DNA of 17,381 nucleotides from CAVOJV01 sp963696325 (GCA_963696325.1 CAVOJV010000049.1:1-17381), one strand, 5' to 3'. Positions 1 to 6,120 are shown, counted from the stretch's first letter. A program made the numbers and translations. Notes: generated by a model not told the origin, from the letters alone.

Positions 1-168
1 GACATTCATGCTATTCTACCTCAACTCAATTATTCGCCATAAAATGCTTATTCTACTCTACACAAAGTGGATGGAGCGGAGCTTGCGGAGCGCAATCCGG
101 ATTCCGCCCGCAAACCTCGGATTCCAGCCTTCGGCCTGTATCTGGACTACAAGCCAGCGTAACCTGCG

Positions 169-468
169 TCAGCTTTTATTCTGCGATAACGCCCGTAGAA
201 CCGCCCTGGGCTCTTTAGCAACAACATGCAGCAACACAAGCGCAGGCCCACGTGGGATACGATCTCCTCGCTCCCAATGCCGAAGAGTACCTAAGCTGAT
301 GCCGAAGGAAGCTGCAAATTGTTCCTGCGTCATGCCGACTTGTTTGCGAACCGCTTTCACATCGATCGAAATCGGTATTTCGTGAACGACGGCCTCCACT
401 GGCCTACCTTGCGCATGAGCAATCGCTTCTTGCAGCCCTTGTTTGATGCTCCCAAATGCTTTAGTCAT
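169..468 (-). CDS. HTH antitoxin, NadS/HigA type
   Basis: This 99-residue protein is the probable antitoxin of a type II toxin-antitoxin pair. A Cro/C1-type helix-turn-helix lies at about residues 36-75, with the typical recognition region TQEQFAASFGISLGTLRHWE. The N-terminal half (residues 1-35) carries the hydrophilic segment seen in NadS-like antitoxins. The ATG at 468 overlaps the end of the upstream toxin frame by 8 bases, so the two are translationally coupled in toxin-first order, as in higBA. In the family such proteins bind the toxin and repress their own promoter; the palindrome at 811-829 is the likely operator. The family call rests on sequence pattern only. Confidence 0.85.
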   Translation of the reverse strand: MTKAFGSIKQGLQEAIAHAQGRPVEAVVHEIPISIDVKAVRKQVGMTQEQFAASFGISLGTLRHWERGDRIPRGPALVLLHVVAKEPRAVLRALSQNKS

Positions 469-801
469 GTCTACCGTTACACGCTTGAACCAAAAGCCGA
501 ACGAGCTTGGCTAATTCATTGCATTCAGCCTTGCTGAGATTGGATTTTTCACCTTTGCCAAAAATGGTGAGTAAATAAAGTGGCATCTGCTCGTTGTGAA
601 AGTAGTAAATCACTCGAACCCCACCGCTTTTGCCCATGCCTTGACGCGCCCACCGGAGCTTACGAATGCCACCCGTGCCTGACATGATGACACTTGCTTT
701 AGGAAACATCGCCAGGTGACTAATGATATCTTGTCGTTCCTCACGGGATAGCAGATGCTCGGCTGGCGAATGAACTCCGGCATTTCGGCAATGGTTTGCA
801 T
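461..801 (-). pseudogene. RelE/HigB-family toxin with a one-base frameshift
   Basis: The toxin frame starts at ATG 801 with MQTIAEMPEFIRQ. After 13 codons it continues in another frame as AEHLLSREERQD, through GTGGIRKLRWARQG, VRVIYYFHNE and LLTIFGKGEK, all typical of RelE/HigB-like mRNA interferases. One missing G near 762/763 (CAGGCC expected, CAGCC present) explains the break, and restoring it gives 113 residues. The longer uninterrupted frame that begins at 820 reads through the operator and is unlikely to be the native start. It could still give a 119-residue protein lacking the true N-terminus. The toxin is followed directly by its antitoxin, with 8 bases of overlap. Either the gene is mutated or the base was lost in sequencing. 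Confidence 0.75.
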
Positions 802-810
802 ACACTAAAG

Positions 811-829
811 TATAATCCACTGGATTATA
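811..829. promoter_or_regulatory. Palindromic operator/promoter of the first toxin-antitoxin pair
   Basis: TATAATCCA and TGGATTATA form a perfect 9-base inverted repeat around one central base. It lies 10 bases upstream of the toxin start and contains a TATAAT hexamer on each strand. This position and symmetry fit autoregulation by the helix-turn-helix antitoxin. No convincing -35 box was seen. Confidence 0.6.
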
Positions 830-948
830 TTTGAACTAGACAAGTTGGCATAGCCCACATCGGTATAGTAGGTAGGGTTGTATTGCTGCTTAGTCGTACA
901 TACTGTCACTGAAATGGATGACGATGAGGCGCCACCTTGTCCTCCTGG

Positions 949-972
949 GAGCGCCGGCATCTTCGCCGGCTC
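949..972. repeat. Short GC-rich hairpin (REP-like)
   Basis: GCCGGC is repeated in inverted orientation with a six-base loop, flanked by GAG/CTC. The stretch 838-1006 around it contains no supported gene. The hairpin resembles dispersed intergenic palindromes and does not have the T-run of a terminator. Confidence 0.4.
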
Positions 973-1019
973 ACGGACGGTGGCAAGGCCGGTGGATGCT
1001 ACCCGCGGGAACCCGCGCC

Positions 1020-1047
1020 TTGTCAATTGTCTCAATCAAGGTATATT
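1020..1047 (+). promoter_or_regulatory. Promoter of the gltB relic (duplicate of the gltB promoter)
   Basis: TTGTCA and TATATT are separated by 16 bases. The same boxes and spacer occur at 8154-8181 before full-length gltB, within a longer duplicated block (about 1007-1303 and 8141-8434). Conservation in both copies supports a real sigma-70 promoter. Confidence 0.55.
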
Positions 1048-1128
1048 CCTACTTTTGGCGGATGGCAAGCGCGCCGTGCTCCCAGGCGCCCATCCTTTTG
1101 TGATCTTCTCCAGTAAGCGGAAGCGAAG

Positions 1129-1389
1129 ATGATGCACTCTCCCACCTTGTATCGGCCTGAGTTTGAAAGAGATAGCTGTGGTTTCGGCCTGATCGCGCAG
1201 ATGGATAACCAGGCCAGTCATTGGCTGGTGAAGACCTCCATCAATTCGCTGGCCCGCTTGACGCATCGTGGCGCCGTGGCCGCCGATGGCAAATCCGGCG
1301 ACGATGGCACCGAGCGCATGTTCAAGATCAAGCAGGTAGTGTCGGGACGCTTTCGGCGTGACTCCCGCCTAGTTGCCCAACTCGAGTGA
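1129..1389 (+). pseudogene. Miniature in-frame gltB relic
   Basis: This 86-codon frame begins like gltB at 8261, with tandem ATG codons and the catalytic cysteine context FERDSCGFGLIAQMDNQ. It follows gltB to GKSGD (about 1303). It then jumps in frame to the synthase-domain segment GTERMFKIKQVVSGRF, whose counterpart lies near 10960-11025. After about 1371 it continues into sequence found downstream of gltB (12752 onward). Relative to full gltB, roughly 2.5 kb and 1.7 kb have been removed at two points. The promoter and the GGAAGCGAAG ribosome binding region are kept, so a short peptide could be made, but it lacks the glutaminase fold, the Fe-S cysteines and the FMN site. It is a deletion derivative of a second gltB locus that has diverged from the first. 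Confidence 0.8.
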
Positions 1390-1444
1390 GCATGTCATCA
1401 GACGAAAATATTGATCTTCAAGTGAGCGAATGATGAGCGAGGCA
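1372..1444 (+). repeat. Duplicate of the sequence downstream of gltB
   Basis: The block GTTGCCCAACTCGAG to GAGCGAGGCA matches 12752-12794 plus 12884-12918. The copy here lacks about 89 bases that are present downstream of gltB. Both copies contain the start-like ATGATGAGCGAGGCA, which here opens the 169-residue gene. Confidence 0.75.
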
Positions 1445-1939
1445 GAGGTTACGCGCGCGAAGTGGGATCGTCGGGATGGTCTTGCCGAAGACGAGATTCC
1501 TGCTGATGTTGTGACGGCGGACCTACGAACCACCAACAACACCCTTTCGTTCTGGAGGTGTGCAACGCTGTCCGATGACGAGTTCCACAAGACGGTACTG
1601 GCCCTCGCTACGGCAGCAGAGCGCCTCGATCGCATGGACGTAGCGTGGGTGGAGGAGGACATTTTCCGCGCTCACAGTGTCTCCCTGAATCCGAGCGATG
1701 GTCGAACCCCAGTCGCGAGCCTCCGCAGCAGGCACGTCGATGTGGTGAAGCTCGACTTGGGTCGTTTGTCCAAAGTCGCTACACTCCTTTCCCAAGCTCT
1801 GGCTCAGGGTCAGCATCGCCGCCTCACGAAAAGGGAGGTTGTTGAGATCATCGTTGCAGCGGTCCACCAGAACCTCGTGTCGGTGGACGAGCTTGAGCCC
1901 AAGGTGAAGGAGGAGATCGCGAGGGCTATTGCCACGTAG
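1430..1939 (+). CDS. Hypothetical protein, 169 aa
   Basis: I do not recognise this protein. It is acidic and probably soluble, with no signal peptide or membrane segment. A compact motif SFWRCATLSDDEF at about residues 40-52 is followed by a predicted helical stretch (KTVLALATAAERLDRMDV). Residues 120-169 look helical and charged. Two start codons in tandem (1430 and 1433) lie in sequence shared with the region after gltB, so the true start may be ATG 1433. The motif region is repeated as a short fragment at 15056-15088, where it is fused to unrelated sequence. This implies that another copy of the gene existed and was broken. Confidence 0.6.
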   Translation: MMSEAEVTRAKWDRRDGLAEDEIPADVVTADLRTTNNTLSFWRCATLSDDEFHKTVLALATAAERLDRMDVAWVEEDIFRAHSVSLNPSDGRTPVASLRSRHVDVVKLDLGRLSKVATLLSQALAQGQHRRLTKREVVEIIVAAVHQNLVSVDELEPKVKEEIARAIAT

Positions 1940-1943
1940 CGGG

Positions 1944-2034
1944 CGTAGGCTGGGTAAAACTTGAAAGTAACTGTTCACCTGTTCACCTGTTCACCTGTTC
2001 ACCGGCGAGCGGTAGGCTGGGCAAAATTTAAACC
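1944..2034 (+). repeat. Two GTAGGCTGGG repeats flanking four TGTTCACC units
   Basis: TGTTCACC occurs four times head to tail at 1972-2003. On either side is a near-identical sequence beginning GTAGGCTGGG, at about 1945 and 2011. No gene is seen here. The array could vary in copy number by slippage. Confidence 0.7.
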
Positions 2035-2035
2035 G

Positions 2036-2071
2036 CGTAGATGGGTTTCGCTGCGCTCTACCCATCCTACG
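2036..2071. repeat. REP-like hairpin next to the group II intron end
   Basis: CGTAGATGGGT pairs with ACCCATCCTACG across a loop TTCGCTGCGCTCT, with one bulged base. This type of palindrome is common between genes in proteobacteria. It sits where domain VI or the 3' exon of the group II intron would be expected, so the intron end may be truncated or fused to it. Confidence 0.5.
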
Positions 2072-2086
2072 CGCTCCCCCTCCCGT

Positions 2087-2179
2087 TCAAACCGGACGTG
2101 CAACTTTCACTGCATCCGGCTTATGGTCACAAGTGGCTTTGTTGGCCGTTGCCATTGTCCTATGATGAATCATGTGATG
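2087..2179 (-). pseudogene. C-terminal tail of the group II intron maturase, split off by insertions
   Basis: If the insertion at 2182-3903 is removed, keeping one TA, the maturase frame from 3906 runs without a stop into this segment. It reads HHMIHHRTMATANK and later KPDAVKVARPV, then stops at 2087. The histidine-rich part fits the end of the HNH domain. The final residues are read through domain V, as often seen in annotated group II intron proteins. Confidence 0.65.
2089..2121 (-). ncRNA. Group II intron domain V
   Basis: On the minus strand the 33 bases start AGCCGGATGC, pass through a GTGAAAGT loop region and end CACGTCCGGTTT. This is the hallmark of the catalytic domain V hairpin: an AGC triad, a GAAA tetraloop and a paired CCGG stem. 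It lies downstream of the maturase fragments in the correct orientation. The usual domain VI is not clear. Confidence 0.8.
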
Positions 2180-2371
2180 TATAGTCTCGTTAATCATGAT
2201 CCGTACATTACCAATAAGTTAAGTTAACTTTAGTTTTACAAATCAACATGTTAGAATTAAAAAATCCTAAAATAAGTTGGCTCTCTGGTATCTTGCGGGG
2301 TACCCAATTATAATATAAACAAGTAGTTACAGTTGTTCCTGAATGTCCACATAGCGAGGCGATGAGTTCCC

Positions 2372-3613
2372 ATGGACCGTTTTGAGATACCCTTAGATAT
2401 CGAAGATGTCAAGATTGAAGCCGTCGAATTCACCCCGAATAATGAAATTATTATCACCGTGACGAGTACGGCGGAAGGTACTCATTGTCATCACTGTGGC
2501 AAGAAAATCATGGCGACTTATGGCTTTGGAAGAGAGATTACACTGCGTCATTTATCGATTTTAGGGAAGTCGACGTATATTCGAATTAAGCCTAAAAAAT
2601 ATCAGTGTCCTTATTGCGGGGATCACCCTACTACCACCCAGAAGGTATCGTGGTATGAGGCTCGGAGTCCCCATACGAAGGCCTATGAAACGCATGTGTT
2701 ACTCAGTTTAGTGAATAGTACGGTAGCGGATGTCAGTATTAAAGAGGGGTTGGGTTATGAAGCGGTGCAGGGGATCATTGACCGGCGGGTGAGTGAGAAA
2801 GTGGACTGGAATGAGTTTAAGGAATTAGGTCAGGTGGGGATAGATGAAATCGCCGGCAAGAAAGGGCATAAGGATTTTTTCACGATTGTGACAACGCGGT
2901 TAGCGACGGGGGTCTTGCGGGTGCTGGGGGTGTTGGAAGGGCGCGAGAAAGCGACGGTAAAGAAATTTTTTTCTAGTATTCCCAAGCAGTTACGTAAAAC
3001 GATTCGGGTGGTTTGTAGCGACATGTATGAGGGTTATATTAATGCGGTGAAGGAGGTTTTAGGCAAAAAGGTGCAGGTGATCGTGGATCGTTTTCATGTA
3101 GCCAAGCTGTACCGGCAAGGGTTGGATAAGCTGCGCAAGAAAGAGTTAAAACGCTTAAAGAAAGAGTTACCTGAGGCCGATTATCAAGCGTTCAAAGGGG
3201 TGATGTGGTTACTCCGTAAAAATCCAGCGGAGTTAAAGCCAGAAGAGTTAGAAGTGTTAAGCGGTTTGTTCAAGCATACCCCGCTATTAGGGTCAGCGTA
3301 TGTCTTTTGCTATACCTTAACGAGTATTTTTGAACTCCCCCTGACCAAGGCGGAAGCGAAGCAACGGTTACGGGCGTGGAAACAGTTGGTTCAGGAGAGT
3401 GAGTTAGACTGTTTTGATAGTTTCTTGTCAACATTAGACAAGCGGCTGGAGGAGATTACGAATTATTTTGTGGCTCGAAAGAACAGTGGATTTGTCGAAG
3501 GATTGAATAATAAAATTAAGGTAATTAAAAGACGTTGCTATGGGATTTTCAAGGTAGGTCACTTATTCCAGCGCCTCTTTATCGACCTGACGGGCTATGA
3601 AAAATTTGCTTAA
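2372..3613 (+). CDS. ISL3-family transposase, 413 aa
   Basis: This is the DDE-type transposase of the surrounding insertion sequence. An N-terminal zinc-finger region has cysteine pairs C39/C42 and C79/C82. The catalytic core is visible: DEIAGKKG (D158), CSDMYEGY (D217) with VIVDRFHVAKLYRQG after it, and the C-terminal NSGFVEGLNNKIKVIKRR that holds the catalytic glutamate (about residue 376). Length and motif order match full-length ISL3 transposases, so it is probably active. Codon use is AT-richer than gltB, as expected for an incoming element. The start ATG 2372 precedes MDRFEIPLDIEDVKIE. The gene is complete; the nested element lies after its stop codon. Confidence 0.95.
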   Translation: MDRFEIPLDIEDVKIEAVEFTPNNEIIITVTSTAEGTHCHHCGKKIMATYGFGREITLRHLSILGKSTYIRIKPKKYQCPYCGDHPTTTQKVSWYEARSPHTKAYETHVLLSLVNSTVADVSIKEGLGYEAVQGIIDRRVSEKVDWNEFKELGQVGIDEIAGKKGHKDFFTIVTTRLATGVLRVLGVLEGREKATVKKFFSSIPKQLRKTIRVVCSDMYEGYINAVKEVLGKKVQVIVDRFHVAKLYRQGLDKLRKKELKRLKKELPEADYQAFKGVMWLLRKNPAELKPEELEVLSGLFKHTPLLGSAYVFCYTLTSIFELPLTKAEAKQRLRAWKQLVQESELDCFDSFLSTLDKRLEEITNYFVARKNSGFVEGLNNKIKVIKRRCYGIFKVGHLFQRLFIDLTGYEKFA

Positions 3614-3639
3614 TTATCAAGAGCATATCAGCTAGTAAC

Positions 3640-3840
3640 GTAACTTCTCAATAAGTCCTGGCAGTAACAAAAACAATGACTTAGTGGACCAAAAATCGGC
3701 TTTTTACCCCTCCGCGTAATCAATGCTCTGCGTAAGTCATTGATTGTTCGTGGGCAAGACTCAGGAATATGCTCTGAAGTCGCAATTTCGCCATTGCAAG
3801 CCATTGATTTCAAAGGCGCCAGGACTTATTGAGAAGTTAC
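3640..3840. mobile_element. 201-bp MITE with IS66-like ends
   Basis: Both ends read inward start GTAACTTCTCAATAAGTC and match for about 23 bases. CTAGTAAC is duplicated at 3632-3639 and 3841-3848, an 8-bp target duplication. There is no coding capacity. The terminal sequence agrees with the ends of the IS66-like element at 15367-17065 (18 bases at its left end, 15 at its right end), which also made an 8-bp duplication. The element is therefore probably a passenger of that transposase. It sits between the transposase stop codon and the right end of the ISL3-family IS. Confidence 0.9.
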
Positions 3841-3901
3841 CTAGTAACCAGCAACGCAAATTACCAAAGAGCCAATAAGTTGGCTATACTGTAATCTTAT
3901 C

Positions 3902-4640
3902 TATACCATTAGTCGGTTGTTAAGCTTGTTGTTGGTGCGGTTACGGTCCCTATGGTGAAGATGTATTTCCATATCTTCCGTCATGTAGAGGCCACACCAC
4001 CCACATTTTCCCTCTTGGCGCTTGAATACTTTGGCTCGGATAGTTCCTTCATATCGCCTGTGATTCCTTTGTACCCAATATTTCCAGTCTCCGTCGTAGG
4101 GTGTCTTCTCCCCTTTGACGTTGATGTGTCGGTTGACTTTGTATCTTAGCTCTGGGAGTCCTATTCCTAGCTTCTGATACACATATTGGTCTAATTCCCA
4201 CCACTCTTTCTTGGCCTTTCCAAGGTCCGAGTATTGGTAGAATCGGCGTTTTCCATCCGTTATCCTCTGTATCTTCTGTACCAATTTGTCCTTGGGTAAA
4301 CCTGATGCTGTTATTAGGTCTTGTATCTTCTTCTTGGTCTTGTCTAACCATCCTTTCTTGGGCTTACTGGCGGATATGCCACTGGGCTTACGGTGGAAGT
4401 TAAGACCAAGGAAGTCGAAACCGCCTTTCATGTCAACCAGTTTAGTCTTACTGGCCTTGACGTTTAAATCTCTTATTGCTAGGAAGTTGTCAATCTCAGT
4501 TTTCAGACCTTCAACCTCTTCGCACATAAAACCGATAAGGAGCACCGCAAAACTGATGGTAATGTGCATAAAGAAGAACCCCCTTTTGGTTATGACCGTT
4601 GCAGATGTTGGAAAGCGTCTTTTCAAAACGTCTAACAACC
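3902..4640 (-). pseudogene. Group II intron reverse transcriptase/maturase fragment with HNH domain
   Basis: The frame covers the end of the reverse transcriptase palm (EEVEGLKTEIDNFLAIRDLN, then GGFDFLGLNFHRKP), the maturase domain X (QKIQRITDGKRRFYQYSDLGKA) and an HNH nuclease domain (CGWCGLYM, then HLHHRDRNRTNNKLNN). Fingers and most of the palm are missing: the frame opens near 4640 beside an unrelated palindromic region, with a stop just upstream. At the place of the catalytic YADD motif the sequence reads ITIS before FAVLL, so reverse transcription would be dead even if the rest were present. The C-terminus is cut after LNNRLMV by the TATAG-ended MITE and resumes at 2179. Confidence 0.8.
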
Positions 4641-4644
4641 AGTT

Positions 4645-4742
4645 TCAGCCGGCCGCCACAGGCGCAGCCGTAGGCGGGTCGGCTGCAAGCACTTGATGGA
4701 GTGAATGAAACGATGCTCCGAGCGTAAGCTCGGGGAGGTTCA
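4645..4742 (+). mobile_element. Possible end of an IS200/IS605-type element
   Basis: After a short tail-like frame (QPAATGAAVGGSAAST, then stop at 4694) comes a hairpin CTCCGAGCGTAAGCTCGGGGAG followed by GTTCAC. Such a hairpin plus GGGAGGTTCAC is typical of right ends of tnpB-carrying elements. No tnpB body is present, so this would be a stub. It directly abuts the truncated maturase. The call is tentative. Confidence 0.35.
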
Positions 4743-4751
4743 CTACATATC

Positions 4752-4783
4752 GGTGGGGTAGGGCCGCGCGGCCCTACCCCACC
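4752..4783. terminator. 32-bp perfect palindrome downstream of the secreted protein gene
   Basis: GGTGGGGTAGGGCCGC is followed immediately by its exact reverse complement. It begins 13 bases past the stop codon of the minus-strand gene at 4797. It can form a 14-15 bp GC-rich stem but has no T-run on either side. It may stop or protect the transcript, or be a dispersed palindromic repeat. Confidence 0.5.
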
Positions 4784-4796
4784 AGTGGGAAAAGGC

Positions 4797-5513
4797 TCAG
4801 GGCTGCTTGGTGAAGGTACCGCCGCAACTAAGCGAGCCATTATTCCCATAAAAAATGGACAGTATGAGCTGGCTTCCGTTCGTCTTGGCACCCACCGGCC
4901 ACCTGATGCCAAAGTTCCCACAAGTTCCCACAGAGAAAGTGCCATTGGTGGTGAGCCCCCAGGTGTAGGTGCCGACATCCGGACGCTTATCTATCCCCGC
5001 AGTGACCAGTTGGGTCAGGTACGGGTGCCCAGCCGTGACAGGCCCCGTTGCCACGGAGAGCTCGAAGGCTACTGCATTCTTTTGAGTGCAGGTGAAGAAG
5101 CTCTGGATGCGCCCATTGGTCAAGGTCATGTTGGTGACCTTGCAGGTGGCGCCGTCGGTGGCCTTGTAGGTGCCGGGAACGATGACGCCGGTGGTAACGA
5201 CCGGTGAGAGGCTTGCACTCACATTCGCGACTGGGTTCGGCTTGCCGTCCGTGCCGACCCCGAGTGTGATGGTCACGTCGTAGTATTGGATCGTGCCGTT
5301 GCTGTTCGTGGTCGGTACCCGGAAAGCGCGTACATAGTTATCCAAAGCATACGACTGGCTCTTCTCCAACATGATGCTAGGGGTGGCAGTCTGGGGCGCG
5401 GCAGACTCTACAGCATTAGGAGGTGAAAGGCTGATAGTCTGCCCTATGACCACAGTAGGTATGAGGGTTGATAACAGAGTGATTGTTGCCAGTTTGAGGG
5501 GTACTGTTGACAT
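4797..5513 (-). CDS. Secreted protein of unknown function, 238 aa, riboswitch-controlled
   Basis: Residues 1-24 form a signal peptide: a short basic start, the hydrophobic core LATITLLSTLIPTVVIG, and likely cleavage before Q25. The mature part is rich in Thr, Gly, Asn and Val, with alternating beta-strand character. It has four cysteines (C124, C142, C198, C230) that could form two disulfides outside the cytoplasm. No known domain is recognised. The ATG at 5513 has AGGAAAG four bases upstream. The leader holds a GEMM-I-like aptamer and a terminator, so expression is probably tied to a cyclic dinucleotide signal, as for many extracellular proteins behind such switches. The gene seems monocistronic. 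Confidence 0.75.
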   Translation of the reverse strand: MSTVPLKLATITLLSTLIPTVVIGQTISLSPPNAVESAAPQTATPSIMLEKSQSYALDNYVRAFRVPTTNSNGTIQYYDVTITLGVGTDGKPNPVANVSASLSPVVTTGVIVPGTYKATDGATCKVTNMTLTNGRIQSFFTCTQKNAVAFELSVATGPVTAGHPYLTQLVTAGIDKRPDVGTYTWGLTTNGTFSVGTCGNFGIRWPVGAKTNGSQLILSIFYGNNGSLSCGGTFTKQP

Positions 5514-5550
5514 GACACTTTCCTGCTACTCGTTGAATTGTTAACCCAAT

Positions 5551-5575
5551 AAAAAAACCGCACTACCTCGTGTGG
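5551..5575 (-). terminator. Intrinsic terminator in the riboswitch expression platform
   Basis: On the minus strand CCACAC pairs with GTGCGG (one A-C mismatch) around GAGGTA and is followed by seven T. It lies between the aptamer and the start codon. A second hairpin, GTGAC-GTCAC (5578-5591), shares its 5' strand with the 3' strand of aptamer stem P1. Ligand binding could therefore shift the fold and control termination. Confidence 0.65.
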
Positions 5576-5586
5576 CCGTGACGACG

Positions 5587-5676
5587 GTCACCTTCGGCAG
5601 TCCGACTGTCTTTAATTCGAGACCCGTTACTTTCCGTCCCTATCTCGCGATAGGTTTGGTTTTTTTATGTGGTTAC
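5587..5676 (-). promoter_or_regulatory. GEMM-I-like cyclic dinucleotide riboswitch aptamer, probable cGAMP type
   Basis: Read on the minus strand, P1 is GTAACC/GGTGAC. The P1b hairpin follows as AAACC-TATC-GCGA-GATA-GGGACG with a GNRA tetraloop, then GAAAG, a receptor-like ACGGGTCT, and the second arm AGACAGTCGGACTGCCGAAGG. This is the order and near-consensus sequence of the c-di-GMP-I class. Compared with the Vibrio Vc2 aptamer (from memory), position 20 is A instead of G. The pair 21-46 is C-G instead of G-C, a compensatory change. A20 is known to mark the GEMM-Ib switches that prefer cGAMP. The assignment is manual and ligand identity is inferred. Confidence 0.65.
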
Positions 5677-5838
5677 TGCTTTATCGCATGTGGGCTGGGG
5701 GCTCTCCTCACAGTGGAATGTAAAAATTATCATAATTGTCGTTTATAATAATATAACTTTCTTAAGGAAACAACAGAGCAGTTTGGTCGGAAATTGCTGT
5801 AGCGCTGTAGCCTTGGCGAGATCGTAGGTTGAGGTGAG

Positions 5839-5886
5839 GAAGGAACCCCAACATTTCCCGGTCAGGAGTTATGTTGGGATTCCTTC
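5839..5886. repeat. Long stem-loop in a geneless stretch
   Basis: GAAGGAACCCCAACAT pairs with ATGTTGGGATTCCTTC across a 16-base loop, with one mismatch. The stretch 5760-5976 contains no supported gene. The hairpin resembles intergenic palindromic repeats with GTAGGTTG-type borders. Confidence 0.5.
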
Positions 5887-5997
5887 GTCATCCCAACGGT
5901 CATGCCGATTCATCTCGGCGCCCCGATGGATGAAAATCCGCCTGATGCGGAGCCAATCGTGATTTTCACGGCAACCTACGGCACTGTCAAAGTCGTA

Positions 5998-6120
5998 TAT
6001 AGATAAGATTACAATATTGTTGACTTATTTCAGGATATCTTAATTCTAACACGTTGATTCATAAAACTAAATTTAGCTTAACTATTAGCTGATATACGGA
6101 TTATAATTAGCAAGACTATA
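5998..6120 (+). mobile_element. 123-bp TATAG-ended MITE (copy B), intact
   Basis: The element runs TATAGATAAG to AGACTATA. Its reverse complement aligns without gaps to copy A (2180-2278 plus 3882-3905). The flanks, TACGGCACTGTCAAAGTCGTA on the left and ACTGCTAATGG on the right, join to match an uninterrupted sequence at 13805-13858. This defines the insertion at a TA step. Confidence 0.85.

Larger units (their letters stand above)
2279..3873 (+). mobile_element. ISL3-family insertion sequence
   Basis: The left end starts GGCTCTCTGGTATCTTGCG (2279). The right end, read inward on the minus strand, starts GGCTCTTTGGTAATTTGCG (3873), giving imperfect terminal inverted repeats of ISL3 style. The 8-bp direct repeats AATAAGTT at 2271-2278 and 3874-3881 are its target duplication. 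Without the 201-bp element and its duplication inside, the IS would be 1386 bp. It carries one intact transposase gene and is inserted in a TATAG-ended MITE. Confidence 0.9.
2180..3905 (-). mobile_element. 123-bp TATAG-ended MITE (copy A), interrupted by an ISL3-family IS
   Basis: The outer segments 2180-2278 and 3882-3905 together form a 123-base AT-rich element that starts TATAG and ends CTATA. An intact copy in opposite orientation lies at 5998-6120. By hand alignment the two are ungapped and about 81% identical. Removing copy A and one TA restores the maturase reading frame, which supports a TA target duplication. No coding capacity is seen. The ends and TA target recall elements mobilised by IS630/Tc1-mariner-type transposases, but no such gene is in the window, so the family is inferred. 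Confidence 0.75.

Noticed and set aside
461..820. Start of the first toxin at 820
   Set aside because: Its first residues are read from the palindromic operator, while the conserved N-terminus MQTIAEMPEFIRQ begins at 801 in another phase.
2087..4640. Retron or diversity-generating retroelement
   Set aside because: The reverse transcriptase fragment has maturase and HNH domains and is followed by domain V, so it is a group II intron relic. No template/variable repeat or msr-msd was seen.
4511..4978. 155-codon minus-strand frame spanning the maturase edge, the 32-bp palindrome and the end of the secreted protein gene
   Set aside because: It crosses several unrelated features and has no coherent protein character.
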